Positions 52,654 through 63,057 of a DNA stretch of 64,000 nt are shown piece after piece. Position numbers and translations under genes: made by a program. The DNA comes from Zoogloea sp. (lineage in GTDB: Bacteria > Pseudomonadota > Gammaproteobacteria > Burkholderiales > Rhodocyclaceae), in assembly GCF_028689785.1 (NCBI RefSeq), contig NZ_JAQVCN010000006.1, forward strand, positions 1-64,000, given 5' to 3'. The stretch's first letter is position 1. Every line of letters begins with the position of its first letter. The notes under the pieces are model-generated. The model worked only from the letters and a program-made list of their open reading frames with translations. It searched no databases and was not told the DNA's origin.

Positions 52654-55113
52654 TCAGAACTTTTCGAAGTCGTTCTCGTTGAACGCAAAACCCGCCACCC
52701 GGGCCCCACCGCGGGGTTTGGCGGGGGTATGGCGCACCGCGCCGGCTGCTGCCGGACGGGCAGCACCGCGACCCATGTTGCGCTCGTCGATGGTGAAGAA
52801 CAGCATCAGCTGCTGCAACTGTTCGGCCTGACCACCCAGCTCTTCCGCAGTGGCCGCCAGCTCCTCGGAGGCCGAGGCGTTCTGCTGGGTGGCCTGGTTG
52901 AGCTGGTTCATGGCGTTGTTGATCTGGGCCACCCCGGACGACTGTTCCTGGGACGCGGAGGCGATCTCCTGCACCAGGTCGGAGGTCTTGCGGATGGACG
53001 GCACGATCTCGTCCAGCAGGTGCCCGGCGCGCTCCGCCAGGCCGACGGAATCGCCCGCCAGGCCGCCGATCTCCTGGGCAGCCACCTGGCTGCGCTCGGC
53101 GAGCTTGCGCACTTCCGCCGCCACCACCGCAAAGCCCTTGCCGTGCTCGCCGGCGCGGGCCGCCTCGATGGCGGCATTGAGGGCCAGCAGGTTGGTCTGA
53201 TAGGCGATGTCGTCGATGATGCCGATCTTCTGGGCGATCTTCTTCATCGCATCGACGGTGTTCTTCACCGCGTCGCCGCCCTCGGTGGCTTCGACCGCAG
53301 CCTTGGAGGCCATGCTGTCGGTGACCTTGGCGTTCTCGGCGTTCTGGTTGATGGAGGCCGACATCTGCTCCACCGACGCGGACGACTCCTCGACGCTGGC
53401 GGCCTGCTCGGACGAGGACTGGGACAGGCTCTGGGCGGTGGCCGAAACCTGGCCGGAGGCGTTGGTCAGGGCATCGGCCGCGGTACGCACCTGGGTGATG
53501 GTGTCGGAGAGCTTGGCGACGGTGTTGTTCACCGCCTCCTTGAGGGCCTTGAAGTCGCCCTGGTAATCATTGGCGATGTTCTGGGTCAGGTCGCCCTGCT
53601 CGATGGCACTCATGATGCGGCGCACTTCGTTGATCGGCCCGACGATGGCGTCCAGGGTGCCATTCACGCCATCCACGATCTTCCTGAAGTCGCCCTGGTG
53701 CTGACTGGCGTCGGCACGGGTCTCGAGACGCCCGGCGATGGCCGCCGCGGACAGCAGGTTGGCATCGGCCACCAGCTTGTCCACCGCGTCGATGCAGGTG
53801 TTGAGGTTGTTCTTGATGGTGTTGAAGTCGCCGTTGTAGCTGTCGGTGATCTTCGCCGGGATGTCGCCCTTGGAGATGCGATCCACGTAGTTGGCGGCCA
53901 CGTTCAGGGGGCCGATCACCGCATCCAGGGTGTCGTTCACCCCTTCAACAATCTTGCGGAAATCACCCTGGTGCTGGGTGGCGTCGGCACGGGTGGCCAG
54001 GCGACCCTCCACGGCAGCCTTGGACAGCACGCCCGCATCGGCCACCAGCTTGTTCACCGCATCAATGCAGGTGTTGAGGTTGTTCTTGATGGTGTTGAAG
54101 TCACCGTTGTAGCTGTCGCTGATCTTCGCCGGGATGTCGCCCTTGGAGATGCGATCCACGTAGTTGGCGGCCACGTTCAGGGGGTTGATCACCGAATCGA
54201 GGGTGCTGTTAACACCTTCGACGATCTTGCGGAAATCCCCCTGGTGCTTGCTCGCATCGGCGCGGGTGGCCAGACGGCCTTCCACCGCAGCGGTAACCAG
54301 CAGAGAGGCATCGGTGGACATGGACTGGACGGCATGCTGCACGGCCTCGACGGCCTGGACCACCTGCCCGACCTCATCCTTCGCGTCGCTCTTGAGCGTG
54401 AAGTTGAAATCACCTGTAGCCATCTTCTTGGCCGCATCCACCACCTGGTTGATCGGGCGGGTGATGCTGCGGGTCAGCCAGAAGGCAAACAGGGCCGCCA
54501 GCGCGAAGGCTGCCGAGGCCAGGGTGATGACCAGGCTGCGTGAGGAGCTGGCCAGTTCCACCGCCTTGACCCCCGCCTTCTTGGCGCCATCCACCTGGAA
54601 GGCGGCGAGATCCGCCAGGGCCCCGTTGTACAGGCCGGCAACCTCAGTGTACTCGCCGAACAGCAGCTGAGTGGCTTTGTCCTGGTTGTACTGGGAGGAA
54701 GACGTATCCGCCAGCGTCAGCAACCTGTCGGTGACGGCGTTGTACTTCGTCCGCAGATCGGTGGCCTTGGCCAGCAGGGCCTTGCCCTTCTCGGTCACGA
54801 TCAGCGGCGCGATCTGCTGGAAGATCTCGGTGTTGCGGCTGCGGGCCTTGGCAATGGCCTCGAGCTGCTGCTTCTCGATGCCCTTGTCATTGCTCATGAT
54901 CACGTTGCGCAGCCCCCGGCCAATGAGCTGGACGTTGAAGGCCAGCTCGTCGGCCATGATGATCTTGGGGATCCGCCCTTCCGCCAGCTCGTTGATCCCG
55001 GCGTTGAGCTCGTTGATGCGGGTGATGGACAGGATCGAGATCGCCGCCAGCATCAGCAGGACGAAGGCGAAGCCGAGCCCGAGGCGCACACCGATCTTCA
55101 GATTATTGAACAT
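52654..55113 (-). CDS. Methyl-accepting chemotaxis protein with poly-HAMP array
   Basis: An 819-residue receptor. First span about 8-30, periplasmic four-helix domain (about 31-190), second span about 193-215, HAMP, then further HAMP-like modules: two 91-residue units beginning [10 protein letters not shown] and [10 protein letters not shown], nearly identical, and a third partial [10 protein letters not shown]. Signalling domain at about 530-780 with the hairpin tip [43 protein letters not shown]. The C terminus ends DFEKF, fitting the x-[HFYW]-x2-[HFYW] CheR/CheB-binding pentapeptide. GGAG is 7 bases before the ATG. It is downstream of cheA by 26 bases. Confidence 0.95.
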   Translation of the reverse strand: MFNNLKIGVRLGLGFAFVLLMLAAISILSITRINELNAGINELAEGRIPKIIMADELAFNVQLIGRGLRNVIMSNDKGIEKQQLEAIAKARSRNTEIFQQIAPLIVTEKGKALLAKATDLRTKYNAVTDRLLTLADTSSSQYNQDKATQLLFGEYTEVAGLYNGALADLAAFQVDGAKKAGVKAVELASSSRSLVITLASAAFALAALFAFWLTRSITRPINQVVDAAKKMATGDFNFTLKSDAKDEVGQVVQAVEAVQHAVQSMSTDASLLVTAAVEGRLATRADASKHQGDFRKIVEGVNSTLDSVINPLNVAANYVDRISKGDIPAKISDSYNGDFNTIKNNLNTCIDAVNKLVADAGVLSKAAVEGRLATRADATQHQGDFRKIVEGVNDTLDAVIGPLNVAANYVDRISKGDIPAKITDSYNGDFNTIKNNLNTCIDAVDKLVADANLLSAAAIAGRLETRADASQHQGDFRKIVDGVNGTLDAIVGPINEVRRIMSAIEQGDLTQNIANDYQGDFKALKEAVNNTVAKLSDTITQVRTAADALTNASGQVSATAQSLSQSSSEQAASVEESSASVEQMSASINQNAENAKVTDSMASKAAVEATEGGDAVKNTVDAMKKIAQKIGIIDDIAYQTNLLALNAAIEAARAGEHGKGFAVVAAEVRKLAERSQVAAQEIGGLAGDSVGLAERAGHLLDEIVPSIRKTSDLVQEIASASQEQSSGVAQINNAMNQLNQATQQNASASEELAATAEELGGQAEQLQQLMLFFTIDERNMGRGAARPAAAGAVRHTPAKPRGGARVAGFAFNENDFEKF
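53734..54279 (-). repeat. Two 273-base tandem direct repeats inside the receptor gene
   Basis: Units 54279-54007 and 54006-53734 encode nearly identical 91-residue HAMP-containing modules. The spacing is read directly from the identical segments at 53824 and 54097, exactly 273 bases apart. DNA identity is high, including synonymous sites, which suggests recent duplication or gene conversion. Confidence 0.85.
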
Positions 55114-55139
55114 GCTTGGTCTCCGGGTAATGCAAAAAT

Positions 55140-57311
55140 TCAGGCGCTACGTTGCTCGGGGCGGGCCAGCAGACGCTGCTCGGCCTGCCCCGAAATCTTG
55201 ATCAAAGCGGAAATATCGAGGATCAGGGCCACCTCGCCGCTGCCCAGGATGGTCGATCCGCCGATGCCCTGCAGATGGCGGAAAATCGCCCCGAGGGGCT
55301 TGATCACTGCCTGCAGCTCGCCAGCCAGGCGATCCACCACGATGCCGGCGCGCTGGCCGGCGTATTGCACCACCACCACGCTCTCCCGGGCCGGGCGCTC
55401 GCCGGGGAGCTTGAAGCTCTCCCGCAGGCATACCGCCGGCAGCACCTGGCCGCGCAGGTTGAAGTAATTGCGGTCGTGCTCGGCAACGGGGCGCTCGATG
55501 CACTCCACCACCGCATCGAGGGGAATCACATAGGAGCGGTTGGCCGACACCACCAGGAAGCCGTCGATGATGGCCAGTGTGAGGGGCAGGCGCAGGGTCA
55601 GGCGGGTGCCCTGCCCGGGGTGACTATCCACGTTGATAGTGCCGCGCAGGGCCTGCAGGTTGCGCCGCACCACATCCATGCCCACGCCGCGGCCGGAGAG
55701 GTTGGTCACCTGCTCGGCGGTGGACAGGCCGGGGGCGAAGATAAGGTCGTAGACCTCCCGGTCAGACAGATGCGCGTCCGGGTCCACCAGGCCGCGCTCC
55801 ACGGCCTTGGCCAGGATGCGCTCCCGGTTGAGGCCGGCCCCGTCGTCGGCCACCTCGATGACGATGCTGCCCGCGTCGTGGTAGGCGTTGAGGGACAGGC
55901 TGCCGCGCCGGCTCTTGCCGGCGGCCTCCCGCACGGCGGGGGCCTCGATGCCGTGATCGAGGCTGTTGCGCACCAGGTGCATCAGGGGGTCGCCGATCTT
56001 CTCGACGATGGATTTGTCGAGTTCCGTCTCGCCACCGGAGATCACCAGCTCCACGTCCTTGCCCAGATCCTTGCAGGCGTCGCGCACCAGGCGCTGGAAG
56101 CGGTTGAAGGTCTCGCCGATCTGCACCGTACGCAGTTGCAGGGAGGCGTCGCGGATCTCCTCCACCAGACGGGTCAGCAGGGACGAGGACTCGATCAGCT
56201 CGCCGTCGCGCCGGGTGTGGGCCAGCAGGCTGGTGGCGGCGCCGGCAATCACCAGCTCGCCCACCAGGTTGATCAGGTGGTCGAGCTTGTCCGCCGGCAC
56301 GCGGATGAGCTTGGCGTCGTGGGCCTTCTTTTCGCTGACCTGGGTCTGCTTGGCCACGGCGGCGGCCACCAGCTCGGGCTGCACCACCTGGCGGGCCACC
56401 AGGATCTCGCCGATGGGCGTGCCCTCGGGGGCGCTGTCGGGAGAGGCGGGGGCGGCCTGGGCGCGCAGGCCCTCGGCCAGCTCGTCGGCGGTGAGGGCAC
56501 CGACCCGCACCAGAATCTCGCCCAGGCGCAGGCTGTCCTCGGGCAGGCTGTCGATGAGCTCCAGGTAGTCGCCCACCTTGCTGTCCGGCGGCAGGATGGC
56601 CAGCCGGCATTCGTCACGCACAAAGGCGAAGACGTCCTCGATGGCCTGCTTGTCGGCGGCCGATTCGAGGGCGATCTCGAAGCCCAGGTAGCACAGCTCC
56701 GGGTCCATCTCCGCGGCGGCGGGCATGCCGTCGGCCAGAGTCTCGATGTGGCGGATGTTGCCCACCGTCTCGAGAAAGCGCAGGAAGTTCTCCGGGTCCA
56801 TGCCCTGGCGCAGCACCTCGGGGCCGAAGCGCACCGAGATGTGCCAGCAGGTGTGGCCGGCATGCCCTGCGGGAATGCGCTGCACCCCCGGTTCGGCCGG
56901 CTTGGGGCTGGCAGCGACCTGGCCGCCGGGCCCGAACTCGCGCAGACGGGCCAGCAGGCCTGCAGTTCGGGTCTGGATTTCTTCCGCAGCCAGGTCGGCC
57001 ACGCCAGCTTCGTCGGCCACCAGCACCCGCAGCTGATCGGTACAGGCCAGCATCAGGGCGGCCAGCTCGGTGCTCACCGCGATCTCGTGATTGCGCAGGC
57101 GGTCGAGCACGTTCTCGACCACGTGGGCAAAGGATTCCACCGCCGCGCACTCGACCATCCCGGCCGCGCCCTTGATGGTGTGGGCCGCCCGGAAGATGCC
57201 GTTGAGGGTGGTCTCGTCGTCGGGGCGGGCTTCCAGCTCGAGCAGCAGCGCCTCGAGGGCATCGAGCTGCTCATTGCTTTCCTGCAGGAAGACTTGCTTG
57301 AGTTCGTCCAT
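55140..57311 (-). CDS. cheA: Chemotaxis histidine kinase CheA with MshEN-like insert
   Basis: A 723-residue kinase. P1 Hpt domain 1-125 with phospho-His44 ([11 protein letters not shown]). Residues about 152-242 form a P2-like domain ([29 protein letters not shown]). Residues 262-285 ([20 protein letters not shown] and following) and 300-322 ([20 protein letters not shown] and following) are a repeated motif like the MshEN/T2SSE N-terminal c-di-GMP-binding motif. P3 dimerisation about 335-420, P4 kinase core ([21 protein letters not shown]), P5 CheW-like about 590-715. It lies 13 bases after the STAS gene; no clear Shine-Dalgarno, suggesting translational coupling. Confidence 0.94.
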   Translation of the reverse strand: MDELKQVFLQESNEQLDALEALLLELEARPDDETTLNGIFRAAHTIKGAAGMVECAAVESFAHVVENVLDRLRNHEIAVSTELAALMLACTDQLRVLVADEAGVADLAAEEIQTRTAGLLARLREFGPGGQVAASPKPAEPGVQRIPAGHAGHTCWHISVRFGPEVLRQGMDPENFLRFLETVGNIRHIETLADGMPAAAEMDPELCYLGFEIALESAADKQAIEDVFAFVRDECRLAILPPDSKVGDYLELIDSLPEDSLRLGEILVRVGALTADELAEGLRAQAAPASPDSAPEGTPIGEILVARQVVQPELVAAAVAKQTQVSEKKAHDAKLIRVPADKLDHLINLVGELVIAGAATSLLAHTRRDGELIESSSLLTRLVEEIRDASLQLRTVQIGETFNRFQRLVRDACKDLGKDVELVISGGETELDKSIVEKIGDPLMHLVRNSLDHGIEAPAVREAAGKSRRGSLSLNAYHDAGSIVIEVADDGAGLNRERILAKAVERGLVDPDAHLSDREVYDLIFAPGLSTAEQVTNLSGRGVGMDVVRRNLQALRGTINVDSHPGQGTRLTLRLPLTLAIIDGFLVVSANRSYVIPLDAVVECIERPVAEHDRNYFNLRGQVLPAVCLRESFKLPGERPARESVVVVQYAGQRAGIVVDRLAGELQAVIKPLGAIFRHLQGIGGSTILGSGEVALILDISALIKISGQAEQRLLARPEQRSA

Positions 57312-57324
57312 GGTGGGGGTGCCG

Positions 57325-57618
57325 CTATTGGGCCGCTACGACCAGAGGGTCGCCGAACCAGGCGGCCAGGTTGTAGAACTCGATCAGGGATTGCACGGCC
57401 GGGCTGTGGGCCACAATGGCCAAAGTCTTGCCGGCGGCGCTGGCCTCGCGCTTGGCCAGCATCAGCAGCTGGCAGCCGGCGGAGTCCATGCGCTCCACCT
57501 GGGCAAGGTCGAGCTCGATGCGTTCGCCGGCCGCAATCGCCTCCAGCAGTTCGGGTTTGATCTCGGCCACCCGATAGATCGTGAAATCTTCGGTAAAGGC
57601 ACGTCGGATCACGCTCAT
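57325..57618 (-). CDS. STAS-domain protein
   Basis: A 97-residue single STAS domain (anti-sigma-factor antagonist type): ERIELDLAQVERMDSAGCQLLMLAKREASAAGKTLAIVAHSPAVQSLIEFYNL. The DSAG motif holds the Ser that is phosphorylated in SpoIIAA-like proteins. The second ATG (57618) is chosen, as GGAG is 6 bases before it; the first ATG (57621) is 3 bases away. It sits between the CheZ-like receptor gene and cheA, so it probably modulates this chemosensory array; no kinase partner is in view. Confidence 0.88.
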   Translation of the reverse strand: MSVIRRAFTEDFTIYRVAEIKPELLEAIAAGERIELDLAQVERMDSAGCQLLMLAKREASAAGKTLAIVAHSPAVQSLIEFYNLAAWFGDPLVVAAQ

Positions 57619-57641
57619 CATCTTCTCCAGGCTGCGGCGCG

Positions 57642-58925
57642 TCAGAACAGCTCGACCGGGGGGCCGCTCGCCGCCGCGCCGCTCATGCCCGAGGGCGCGG
57701 CCCGACCGCTGCGGCGCGCGTGTTCGTCGCGCTCCCGGTCCATCACGTAACTCTCGAACAGGCGATCGATCTGCTCCGTCATGGCCGGGATGTCGTCCGC
57801 CGCCACGGTGCCGGCGAGGCAGGCCGAGAGCTTGAGCACATGGGCATCAAGGCGCTCCAGGGCTTCGATCACATGCCCGATCTGCTGCCGGGTGACGTCC
57901 TGGAACTGCACGCTGGCCATGGTCTCCATGAACATGTCGGCCAGGCGGCCACTGGACTCCCGGAACACGCCGAGGATGCGGCCTTCGTGCTCAAGCAGCT
58001 GGGCGTAGCTCTGGCTGACCTCGTCGAACTGGTCGGCCACGGTGCGCAGGGCGCTCTCCTCGGCATTCGAGATCGACTGGTCGAGCTGGGCCCGGAACTT
58101 GGACTCGATGGTGTTCACCACCCGGTCGATGCCTTCATTGATCTTCAGCACGGCCTGGTCGGTCTGGCCGGCGAGCTTGCGCACCTCATCGGCCACCACC
58201 GCAAAACCCCGCCCGGCCTCGCCGGCCCGGGCCGCCTCGATGGCCGCGTTCAGGGCCAGCAGGTTGGTCTGACCGGAGATGTCGCGCACCAGGTTGACGA
58301 ACTGGGCCAGGGAACGGGCTTCGGCCAGGGCCGACATCACGTGCTCCTGCTCCTCACCCACGTTCTCAAGGCGGCTGTGGATGTAGCGCTGCAGGGATTC
58401 GAGGGTCTTCTGGTTGCGGGCCGCGCGGGTGTTGGCCTCCTCGACGATCTGGCTCGACTCCTGGGAAAAGGCCTGCACCACCCCGTCCAGGTCACGCACC
58501 ACGTCGTCCACTGCCTGCAGGCGCTGCACCATGCCCAGGGCGGCCGCTTCGGTCTGCTCGGTCACCGCGTTGAGCTGGCCGACCAGGATGCTGTTGAGAT
58601 GGGGCACCTGATCCAGGGACTGGCCCACCTGCGCCGCCACCCCGTGCTGCCGCGCCGCCTCGTCACGGGCGTGCTGCAGGGCATTCTCGGCGCCGTAGCT
58701 CGGATCGCGGTAGCGGGCGATGGACAGCAGGTGGTGGGCCACAAAGCTGATGATGACCGCGAAGGCCGCACCGAGCGCATCACCCAGCGAGTGGCTGAGC
58801 CCGAAGCGGTCGAGGAGGACCTCGTGGTACAGGGGGTTGGCGAAGTACACCACGCCAAACACCCCGGCCGCCGTCACGCCGGACAGCAGCACCCTCCGCC
58901 GCAGGGACTTGTTCTGGATGGTCAT
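57642..58925 (-). CDS. Receptor-like protein with MCP signalling domain and CheZ-like C terminus
   Basis: A 427-residue protein. Two closely spaced hydrophobic segments (about 12-30 and 48-68) leave almost no periplasmic domain. Coiled coil and MCP signalling tip ([20 protein letters not shown] to [10 protein letters not shown], about 214-257). Residues 336-360 carry FQDVTRQQI, with Asp343 and Gln347 spaced as in the catalytic DxxxQ of CheZ (compare FQDLTGQ). A flexible Gly/Ser/Ala linker and C-terminal VELF recall the CheY-binding tail of CheZ. It lies 8 bases after cheY. CheY-P phosphatase activity is inference. Confidence 0.85.
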   Translation of the reverse strand: MTIQNKSLRRRVLLSGVTAAGVFGVVYFANPLYHEVLLDRFGLSHSLGDALGAAFAVIISFVAHHLLSIARYRDPSYGAENALQHARDEAARQHGVAAQVGQSLDQVPHLNSILVGQLNAVTEQTEAAALGMVQRLQAVDDVVRDLDGVVQAFSQESSQIVEEANTRAARNQKTLESLQRYIHSRLENVGEEQEHVMSALAEARSLAQFVNLVRDISGQTNLLALNAAIEAARAGEAGRGFAVVADEVRKLAGQTDQAVLKINEGIDRVVNTIESKFRAQLDQSISNAEESALRTVADQFDEVSQSYAQLLEHEGRILGVFRESSGRLADMFMETMASVQFQDVTRQQIGHVIEALERLDAHVLKLSACLAGTVAADDIPAMTEQIDRLFESYVMDRERDEHARRSGRAAPSGMSGAAASGPPVELF

Positions 58926-58933
58926 GGAAGCGC

Positions 58934-59299
58934 TCAGCGCAGAACCAGCTTGATCGTATTGAGCAGGGTGTCGGCGGTGGCCGGCTTGACGATCCAGCCG
59001 GAGGCGCCGGCGGCCTTCGCCTCGGCCCGCTTGCTCTGCTGGGACTCGGTGGTGAGGAACAGGATGGGCATGAAGCGCAGCTCGGCCCGCTGGCGCACAA
59101 CCTTGATGAACTCGATGCCGTTCATGCCGGGCATGTTGAGGTCGGTGATGAGCAGATCGGGCTTGGTCCCGGCGGCCAGCTTCTTCTGGCCGTCCTCGGC
59201 GCTGCTGGCGGTGACGACCTGGAAACCCGCCTTGGCGAGAATCCCGGAGATGGAAAGCAATACGGTGGCGGAATCGTCCACCAGCATGATGGTCTTCAC
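58934..59299 (-). CDS. cheY: CheY-like single-domain response regulator
   Basis: A 121-residue receiver domain. [17 protein letters not shown] (acidic pair), phospho-Asp in [16 protein letters not shown], Thr in LFLTTES, Lys in IVKPATA. No output domain, so it would act on the motor or another protein. The GTG at 59299 is chosen because CAGGGAG lies 7 bases before it on the minus strand; the longer frame upstream lacks protein character. First gene of the chemotaxis operon. Confidence 0.93.
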   Translation of the reverse strand: MKTIMLVDDSATVLLSISGILAKAGFQVVTASSAEDGQKKLAAGTKPDLLITDLNMPGMNGIEFIKVVRQRAELRFMPILFLTTESQQSKRAEAKAAGASGWIVKPATADTLLNTIKLVLR

Positions 59300-59742
59300 G
59301 TGCTGACTCCCTGACCCTGACGGCCACATGCAGGCGCGGGCCCTACATTCATAATTGATTGACGACAGCTGCCCGGGTGGCGATCCTTCGCGCCCCTGCG
59401 AGGGCAGCCTTTGTGCTGCAAGGCTCAACGGACGCCCGGCGGCAAACTTGAGGCCAAAGTGGCATCCCAGGGCTGGAAGTTTGTTCAACCCAGCAATGGA
59501 CCGGCCTGATCCGGGTGCCGGGCACCCGTACCACCAGCCCGGCCCGTGACAAACACGGCGGCAGGCTTGCGGCAACGCACCCGAAAAGCACCTGCAAAGC
59601 TCGCCCAAGGGCAGCCCCGAAATTGGGGTAAGCCGTTGTAAATCCGCCGTTTTTCGCCACAAACAGGGCCCACGGCGCTGTATTTTTGCAGCGCAAGGTC
59701 GTATCATTCGGCTCCCCCGATTCACCTTCCCCGGTTTTCTCC
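59300..59742. other. Divergent intergenic region cheY/mnmG
   Basis: 443 bases. It holds the minus-strand sigma-28 candidate listed separately, a small hairpin GCGCTG-TATTTTTG-CAGCGC (59675-59694), and TATCAT at 59702-59707, a possible -10 of mnmG. An open minus-strand frame continues cheY upstream but has no ribosome-binding support or protein-like composition. No DnaA-box cluster or parS-like palindrome was seen. Confidence 0.55.
59425..59451 (-). promoter_or_regulatory. Candidate sigma-28 promoter for the chemotaxis operon
   Basis: On the minus strand TCAAGTTT, 11 bases, TCCGTTGA: 7/8 and 5/8 matches to TAAAGTTT-N11-GCCGATAA with the exact spacer. It would give a leader of about 120 bases before the cheY GTG. 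Confidence 0.4.
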
Positions 59743-61644
59743 ATGCTCCATCCCACCCGATTCGACGTCATCGTTGTCGGCGGCGGCCATGCCGGCACCG
59801 AAGCCGCGCTGGCAGCGGCACGGGCCGGGTGCGCCACCCTGCTGCTCACCCACAACATCGAAACCCTCGGCCAGATGAGCTGCAACCCGTCCATCGGCGG
59901 CATCGGCAAGGGGCACCTGGTGAAGGAAGTGGACGCCCTGGGGGGAGCCATGGCCGCGGCCACCGACGAAGGCGGCATCCAGTTCCGCATCCTCAACGCC
60001 AGCAAGGGCCCGGCCGTGCGCGCCACCCGCGCCCAGGCCGACCGGGTGCTGTACAAAGCCGCCATCCGCAAGCGCCTCGAAAACCAGCCCAATCTATGGC
60101 TGTTCCAGCAGGCCGTGGACGACCTCACCGTGGTGGGCGACCGGGTCACCGGCGTGGTCACCCAGATCGGGCTGCGCTTCGAGGCCCCCGCCGTAGTGCT
60201 CACCGCCGGCACCTTCCTCAATGGCCTGATCCACGTGGGCCTGCAAAATTACTCCGCCGGCCGCGCCGGCGACCCGCCGGCCATCAGCCTGGGCCAGCGC
60301 CTCAAGGAACTCGCCCTGCCCCAGGGCCGCCTCAAGACCGGCACCCCGCCGCGCCTGGACGCCCGCAGCATCGACTTCTCGGTGATGCAGGAGCAGCCCG
60401 GCGACGACCCCGTGCCGGTATTCAGCTTTCTCGGCAGCGCGGCCCAGCACCCGCGCCAGCTGCCGTGCTGGATCACCCACACCAACAGCCGCACCCACGA
60501 CATCATCCGCGCCAACCTCGACCGCTCGCCCATGTATTCCGGCGTGATCGAGGGCGTGGGCCCGCGCTACTGCCCGAGCATCGAGGACAAGATCCACCGC
60601 TTCGCCGACAAGGACAGCCACCACGTCTTCCTCGAGCCCGAAGGCCTGGACACCCACGAGATCTACCCCAACGGCATCTCCACCAGCCTGCCCTTCGACG
60701 TGCAGCTGGACATCGTGCGCTCCATCAAGGGCCTGGAAAACTGCCACATCCTGCGCCCCGGCTACGCCATCGAGTACGACTACTTCGACCCGCGCAACCT
60801 CAAGTCCAGCCTCGAAACCAAGTCCATCGGCGGGCTGTTTTTCGCTGGCCAGATCAACGGCACCACCGGCTACGAAGAGGCCGCCGCCCAGGGCCTGCTG
60901 GCCGGCATCAACGCCTCCCTGCAGGTGAAGGGCCAGGAGGCCTGGTGCCCGCGCCGCGACGAAGCCTACCTGGGCGTGCTGGTGGATGACCTGATCACCC
61001 GCGGCGTCTCCGAGCCCTACCGCATGTTCACCTCCCGCGCCGAGTTCCGCCTGAGCCTGCGCGAAGACAACGCCGACCTGCGCCTCACCGAAGCCGGCCG
61101 CAAGCTGGGCCTGGTGGACGACGTACGCTGGGCCGCCTTCTGCGCCAAACGCGAGGCCATCGAGCGCGAAACCGCCCGTCTGCGCGCCACCTGGGCCACC
61201 CCGGCCAGGGTGCCGGCTGAAGCCGCCGAGGCCGTGCTCGGCAAGGCCATCGAGCGCGAATACCCCTTCTTCGAGCTGCTGCGCCGCCCCGACGTGCGCT
61301 ACGCCGACCTGATGACCCTGCCCGGCGCCCCCGAAGGCCCCGAGACCGACCCCCAGGTGGTCGAGCAACTCGAGATCGCCGCCAAATACCAGGGCTACAT
61401 CGACCGCCAGCTCGACGAAGTGGCCCGCCAGGCCGACGCTGAAGCCACCCGCCTGCCCGCCGATCTCGACTACGCCAGCGTGCGCGGCCTGTCCAAGGAG
61501 GTCCAGGGCCGCCTCAACCAGCACAAGCCCGAGACCATCGGCCAGGCCAGCCGCATCCAGGGCATCACCCCGGCGGCCATCAGCCTGCTGCTGGTGTGGC
61601 TCAAACGCAGCGAGCTGGCCCGCGGCCGGGAGAAGTCGGCATGA
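59743..61644 (+). CDS. mnmG: tRNA uridine 5-carboxymethylaminomethyl modification enzyme MnmG
   Basis: A 633-residue FAD enzyme, partner of MnmE, that modifies U34 of several tRNAs. FAD motif [19 protein letters not shown] (about 9-27), [72 protein letters not shown], and the C-terminal helical tRNA/MnmE-binding domain with [36 protein letters not shown]. The ATG at 59743 fits family starts; upstream frame is non-coding. It overlaps rsmG by 4 bases. Confidence 0.96.
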   Translation: MLHPTRFDVIVVGGGHAGTEAALAAARAGCATLLLTHNIETLGQMSCNPSIGGIGKGHLVKEVDALGGAMAAATDEGGIQFRILNASKGPAVRATRAQADRVLYKAAIRKRLENQPNLWLFQQAVDDLTVVGDRVTGVVTQIGLRFEAPAVVLTAGTFLNGLIHVGLQNYSAGRAGDPPAISLGQRLKELALPQGRLKTGTPPRLDARSIDFSVMQEQPGDDPVPVFSFLGSAAQHPRQLPCWITHTNSRTHDIIRANLDRSPMYSGVIEGVGPRYCPSIEDKIHRFADKDSHHVFLEPEGLDTHEIYPNGISTSLPFDVQLDIVRSIKGLENCHILRPGYAIEYDYFDPRNLKSSLETKSIGGLFFAGQINGTTGYEEAAAQGLLAGINASLQVKGQEAWCPRRDEAYLGVLVDDLITRGVSEPYRMFTSRAEFRLSLREDNADLRLTEAGRKLGLVDDVRWAAFCAKREAIERETARLRATWATPARVPAEAAEAVLGKAIEREYPFFELLRRPDVRYADLMTLPGAPEGPETDPQVVEQLEIAAKYQGYIDRQLDEVARQADAEATRLPADLDYASVRGLSKEVQGRLNQHKPETIGQASRIQGITPAAISLLLVWLKRSELARGREKSA

Positions 61645-62276
61645 GCGCCATCGCGACCCTCGAACAGGGCATCGCCGCCCTTGGCCTGGACCTGCCCGCC
61701 GACACCGCAGAGCGCTTGCTCGCCTTCGGCCACCTGCTGATCAAGTGGAACAAGGTGTACAACCTCACGGCCATCCGCGACGAAGGCCAGCTGCTCACCC
61801 ACCACCTGCTCGACTCCCTGTCGGTACTGCCCCACTTGAGCGGCCTCACCCGGCTGGTGGACGTGGGCTCCGGCGGCGGCCTGCCCGGCATCGTGCTGGC
61901 CCTGTGCCGCCCCGGCCTGCAGGTGGATTCCGTTGAAACGGTGCAGAAGAAAGCCAGCTTCCAGAATCAGGCGAAGATCGAGCTAAAGCTCGCCAACTTC
62001 CGCGCCCACCATGCGCGCATCGAAGCCTGGCAGCCGGCCTACGCCCCGCAGGCCCCCGACGGCATCATCTCCCGGGCCTTCGCCGACCTGGCCGACTTCG
62101 TCAACCTCACTGCCCACCTGGCCGGCCCCGACACCCGTCTGCTGGCCATGAAGGGCGTTTACCCCGAGGACGAGATCGCCCGGCTACCCGCCGGCTTCCG
62201 CCTCGAACAGGCCATTCGCCTCAGCGTGCCCGGCCTCGACGCCGAGCGCCACCTCCTCATCGTGAAACGGATCTGA
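61641..62276 (+). CDS. rsmG: 16S rRNA (guanine-527 N7)-methyltransferase RsmG
   Basis: A 211-residue SAM methyltransferase. [16 protein letters not shown] (about 35-50), [16 protein letters not shown] loop [17 protein letters not shown] (about 72-88), [26 protein letters not shown]. Loss of this enzyme gives low-level streptomycin resistance in other bacteria. It is coupled to mnmG by ATGA overlap and lies 2 bases before parA. Confidence 0.95.
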   Translation: MSAIATLEQGIAALGLDLPADTAERLLAFGHLLIKWNKVYNLTAIRDEGQLLTHHLLDSLSVLPHLSGLTRLVDVGSGGGLPGIVLALCRPGLQVDSVETVQKKASFQNQAKIELKLANFRAHHARIEAWQPAYAPQAPDGIISRAFADLADFVNLTAHLAGPDTRLLAMKGVYPEDEIARLPAGFRLEQAIRLSVPGLDAERHLLIVKRI

Positions 62277-62278
62277 GC

Positions 62279-63049
62279 ATGGCCCGCATTTTCTGCATCG
62301 CCAACCAGAAGGGCGGCGTCGGCAAGACGACCACCTGCGTCAACCTGGCCGCCGGCCTCGCCACTGCCGGCCAGCGCGTGCTGCTCATCGACCTCGACCC
62401 CCAGGGCAACGCCACCATGGGCAGCGGTATCGACAAGCGCACCCTGAGCAAATCGGTGTACCACCTGCTGGTGGGCCTGGGCACCGTGGCCGACGCCCGG
62501 GTGCGCTCCGAGAGCGGCGGCTACGATCTGATCCCGGCCAACCGCGACCTGGCGGGTGCCGAAGTCGAGCTGGTCGGCCTCGACCGGCGCGAGAACCGCA
62601 TGCGCGACGCCCTCGCCCTGCATCAGACCGAATACGACTTCGTGCTGGTGGACTGCCCGCCGTCCCTCTCGCTGCTCACCCTCAACGGTCTGTGCGCCGC
62701 CCACGGGGTGATCATCCCCATGCAGTGCGAGTACTACGCCCTCGAAGGCCTCTCCGACCTGGTGAATTCCATCAAGAAGGTGCACGCCAACCTCAACCGC
62801 GACCTGTCCATCATCGGCCTGCTGCGGGTCATGTTCGACCCCCGCGTCACCCTGCAGCAGCAGGTCTCGGCCCAGCTCGAGGCCCACTTCGGCGACAAGG
62901 TCTTCAAAGCCATCGTGCCGCGCAACGTGCGCCTCGCCGAAGCCCCCAGCCACGGCATCCCCGGCGTGGTCTTCGACCGCAGCGCCAAGGGCGCCCAGGC
63001 CTACCTGGCCTTCGCCAAAGAAATGATCGAACGGGTCAAGACCCTCTGA
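62279..63049 (+). CDS. parA: Chromosome-partitioning ATPase ParA (Soj)
   Basis: A 256-residue deviant-Walker ATPase. CIANQKGGVGKTTTCVNLAAGLA (about 5-27) with the signature Lys, LIDLDPQGNATMGSG, VLVDCPPSLSLLTLNGL. No N-terminal DNA-binding extension, so the chromosomal Soj type. With ParB it segregates the origin region. RsmG-ParA-ParB order is conserved near the origin in many bacteria. Confidence 0.96.
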   Translation: MARIFCIANQKGGVGKTTTCVNLAAGLATAGQRVLLIDLDPQGNATMGSGIDKRTLSKSVYHLLVGLGTVADARVRSESGGYDLIPANRDLAGAEVELVGLDRRENRMRDALALHQTEYDFVLVDCPPSLSLLTLNGLCAAHGVIIPMQCEYYALEGLSDLVNSIKKVHANLNRDLSIIGLLRVMFDPRVTLQQQVSAQLEAHFGDKVFKAIVPRNVRLAEAPSHGIPGVVFDRSAKGAQAYLAFAKEMIERVKTL

Positions 63050-63057
63050 ACCCCACC

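Noticed and set aside
53734-54279. Possible CRISPR or mobile repeat array
   Set aside because: The repeats are 273-base in-frame coding units of HAMP modules, with no spacers.
58934-59725. Long N-terminal extension of cheY
   Set aside because: The open frame continues upstream but lacks family similarity; the GTG at 59299 has a good ribosome binding site and matches receiver-domain starts.
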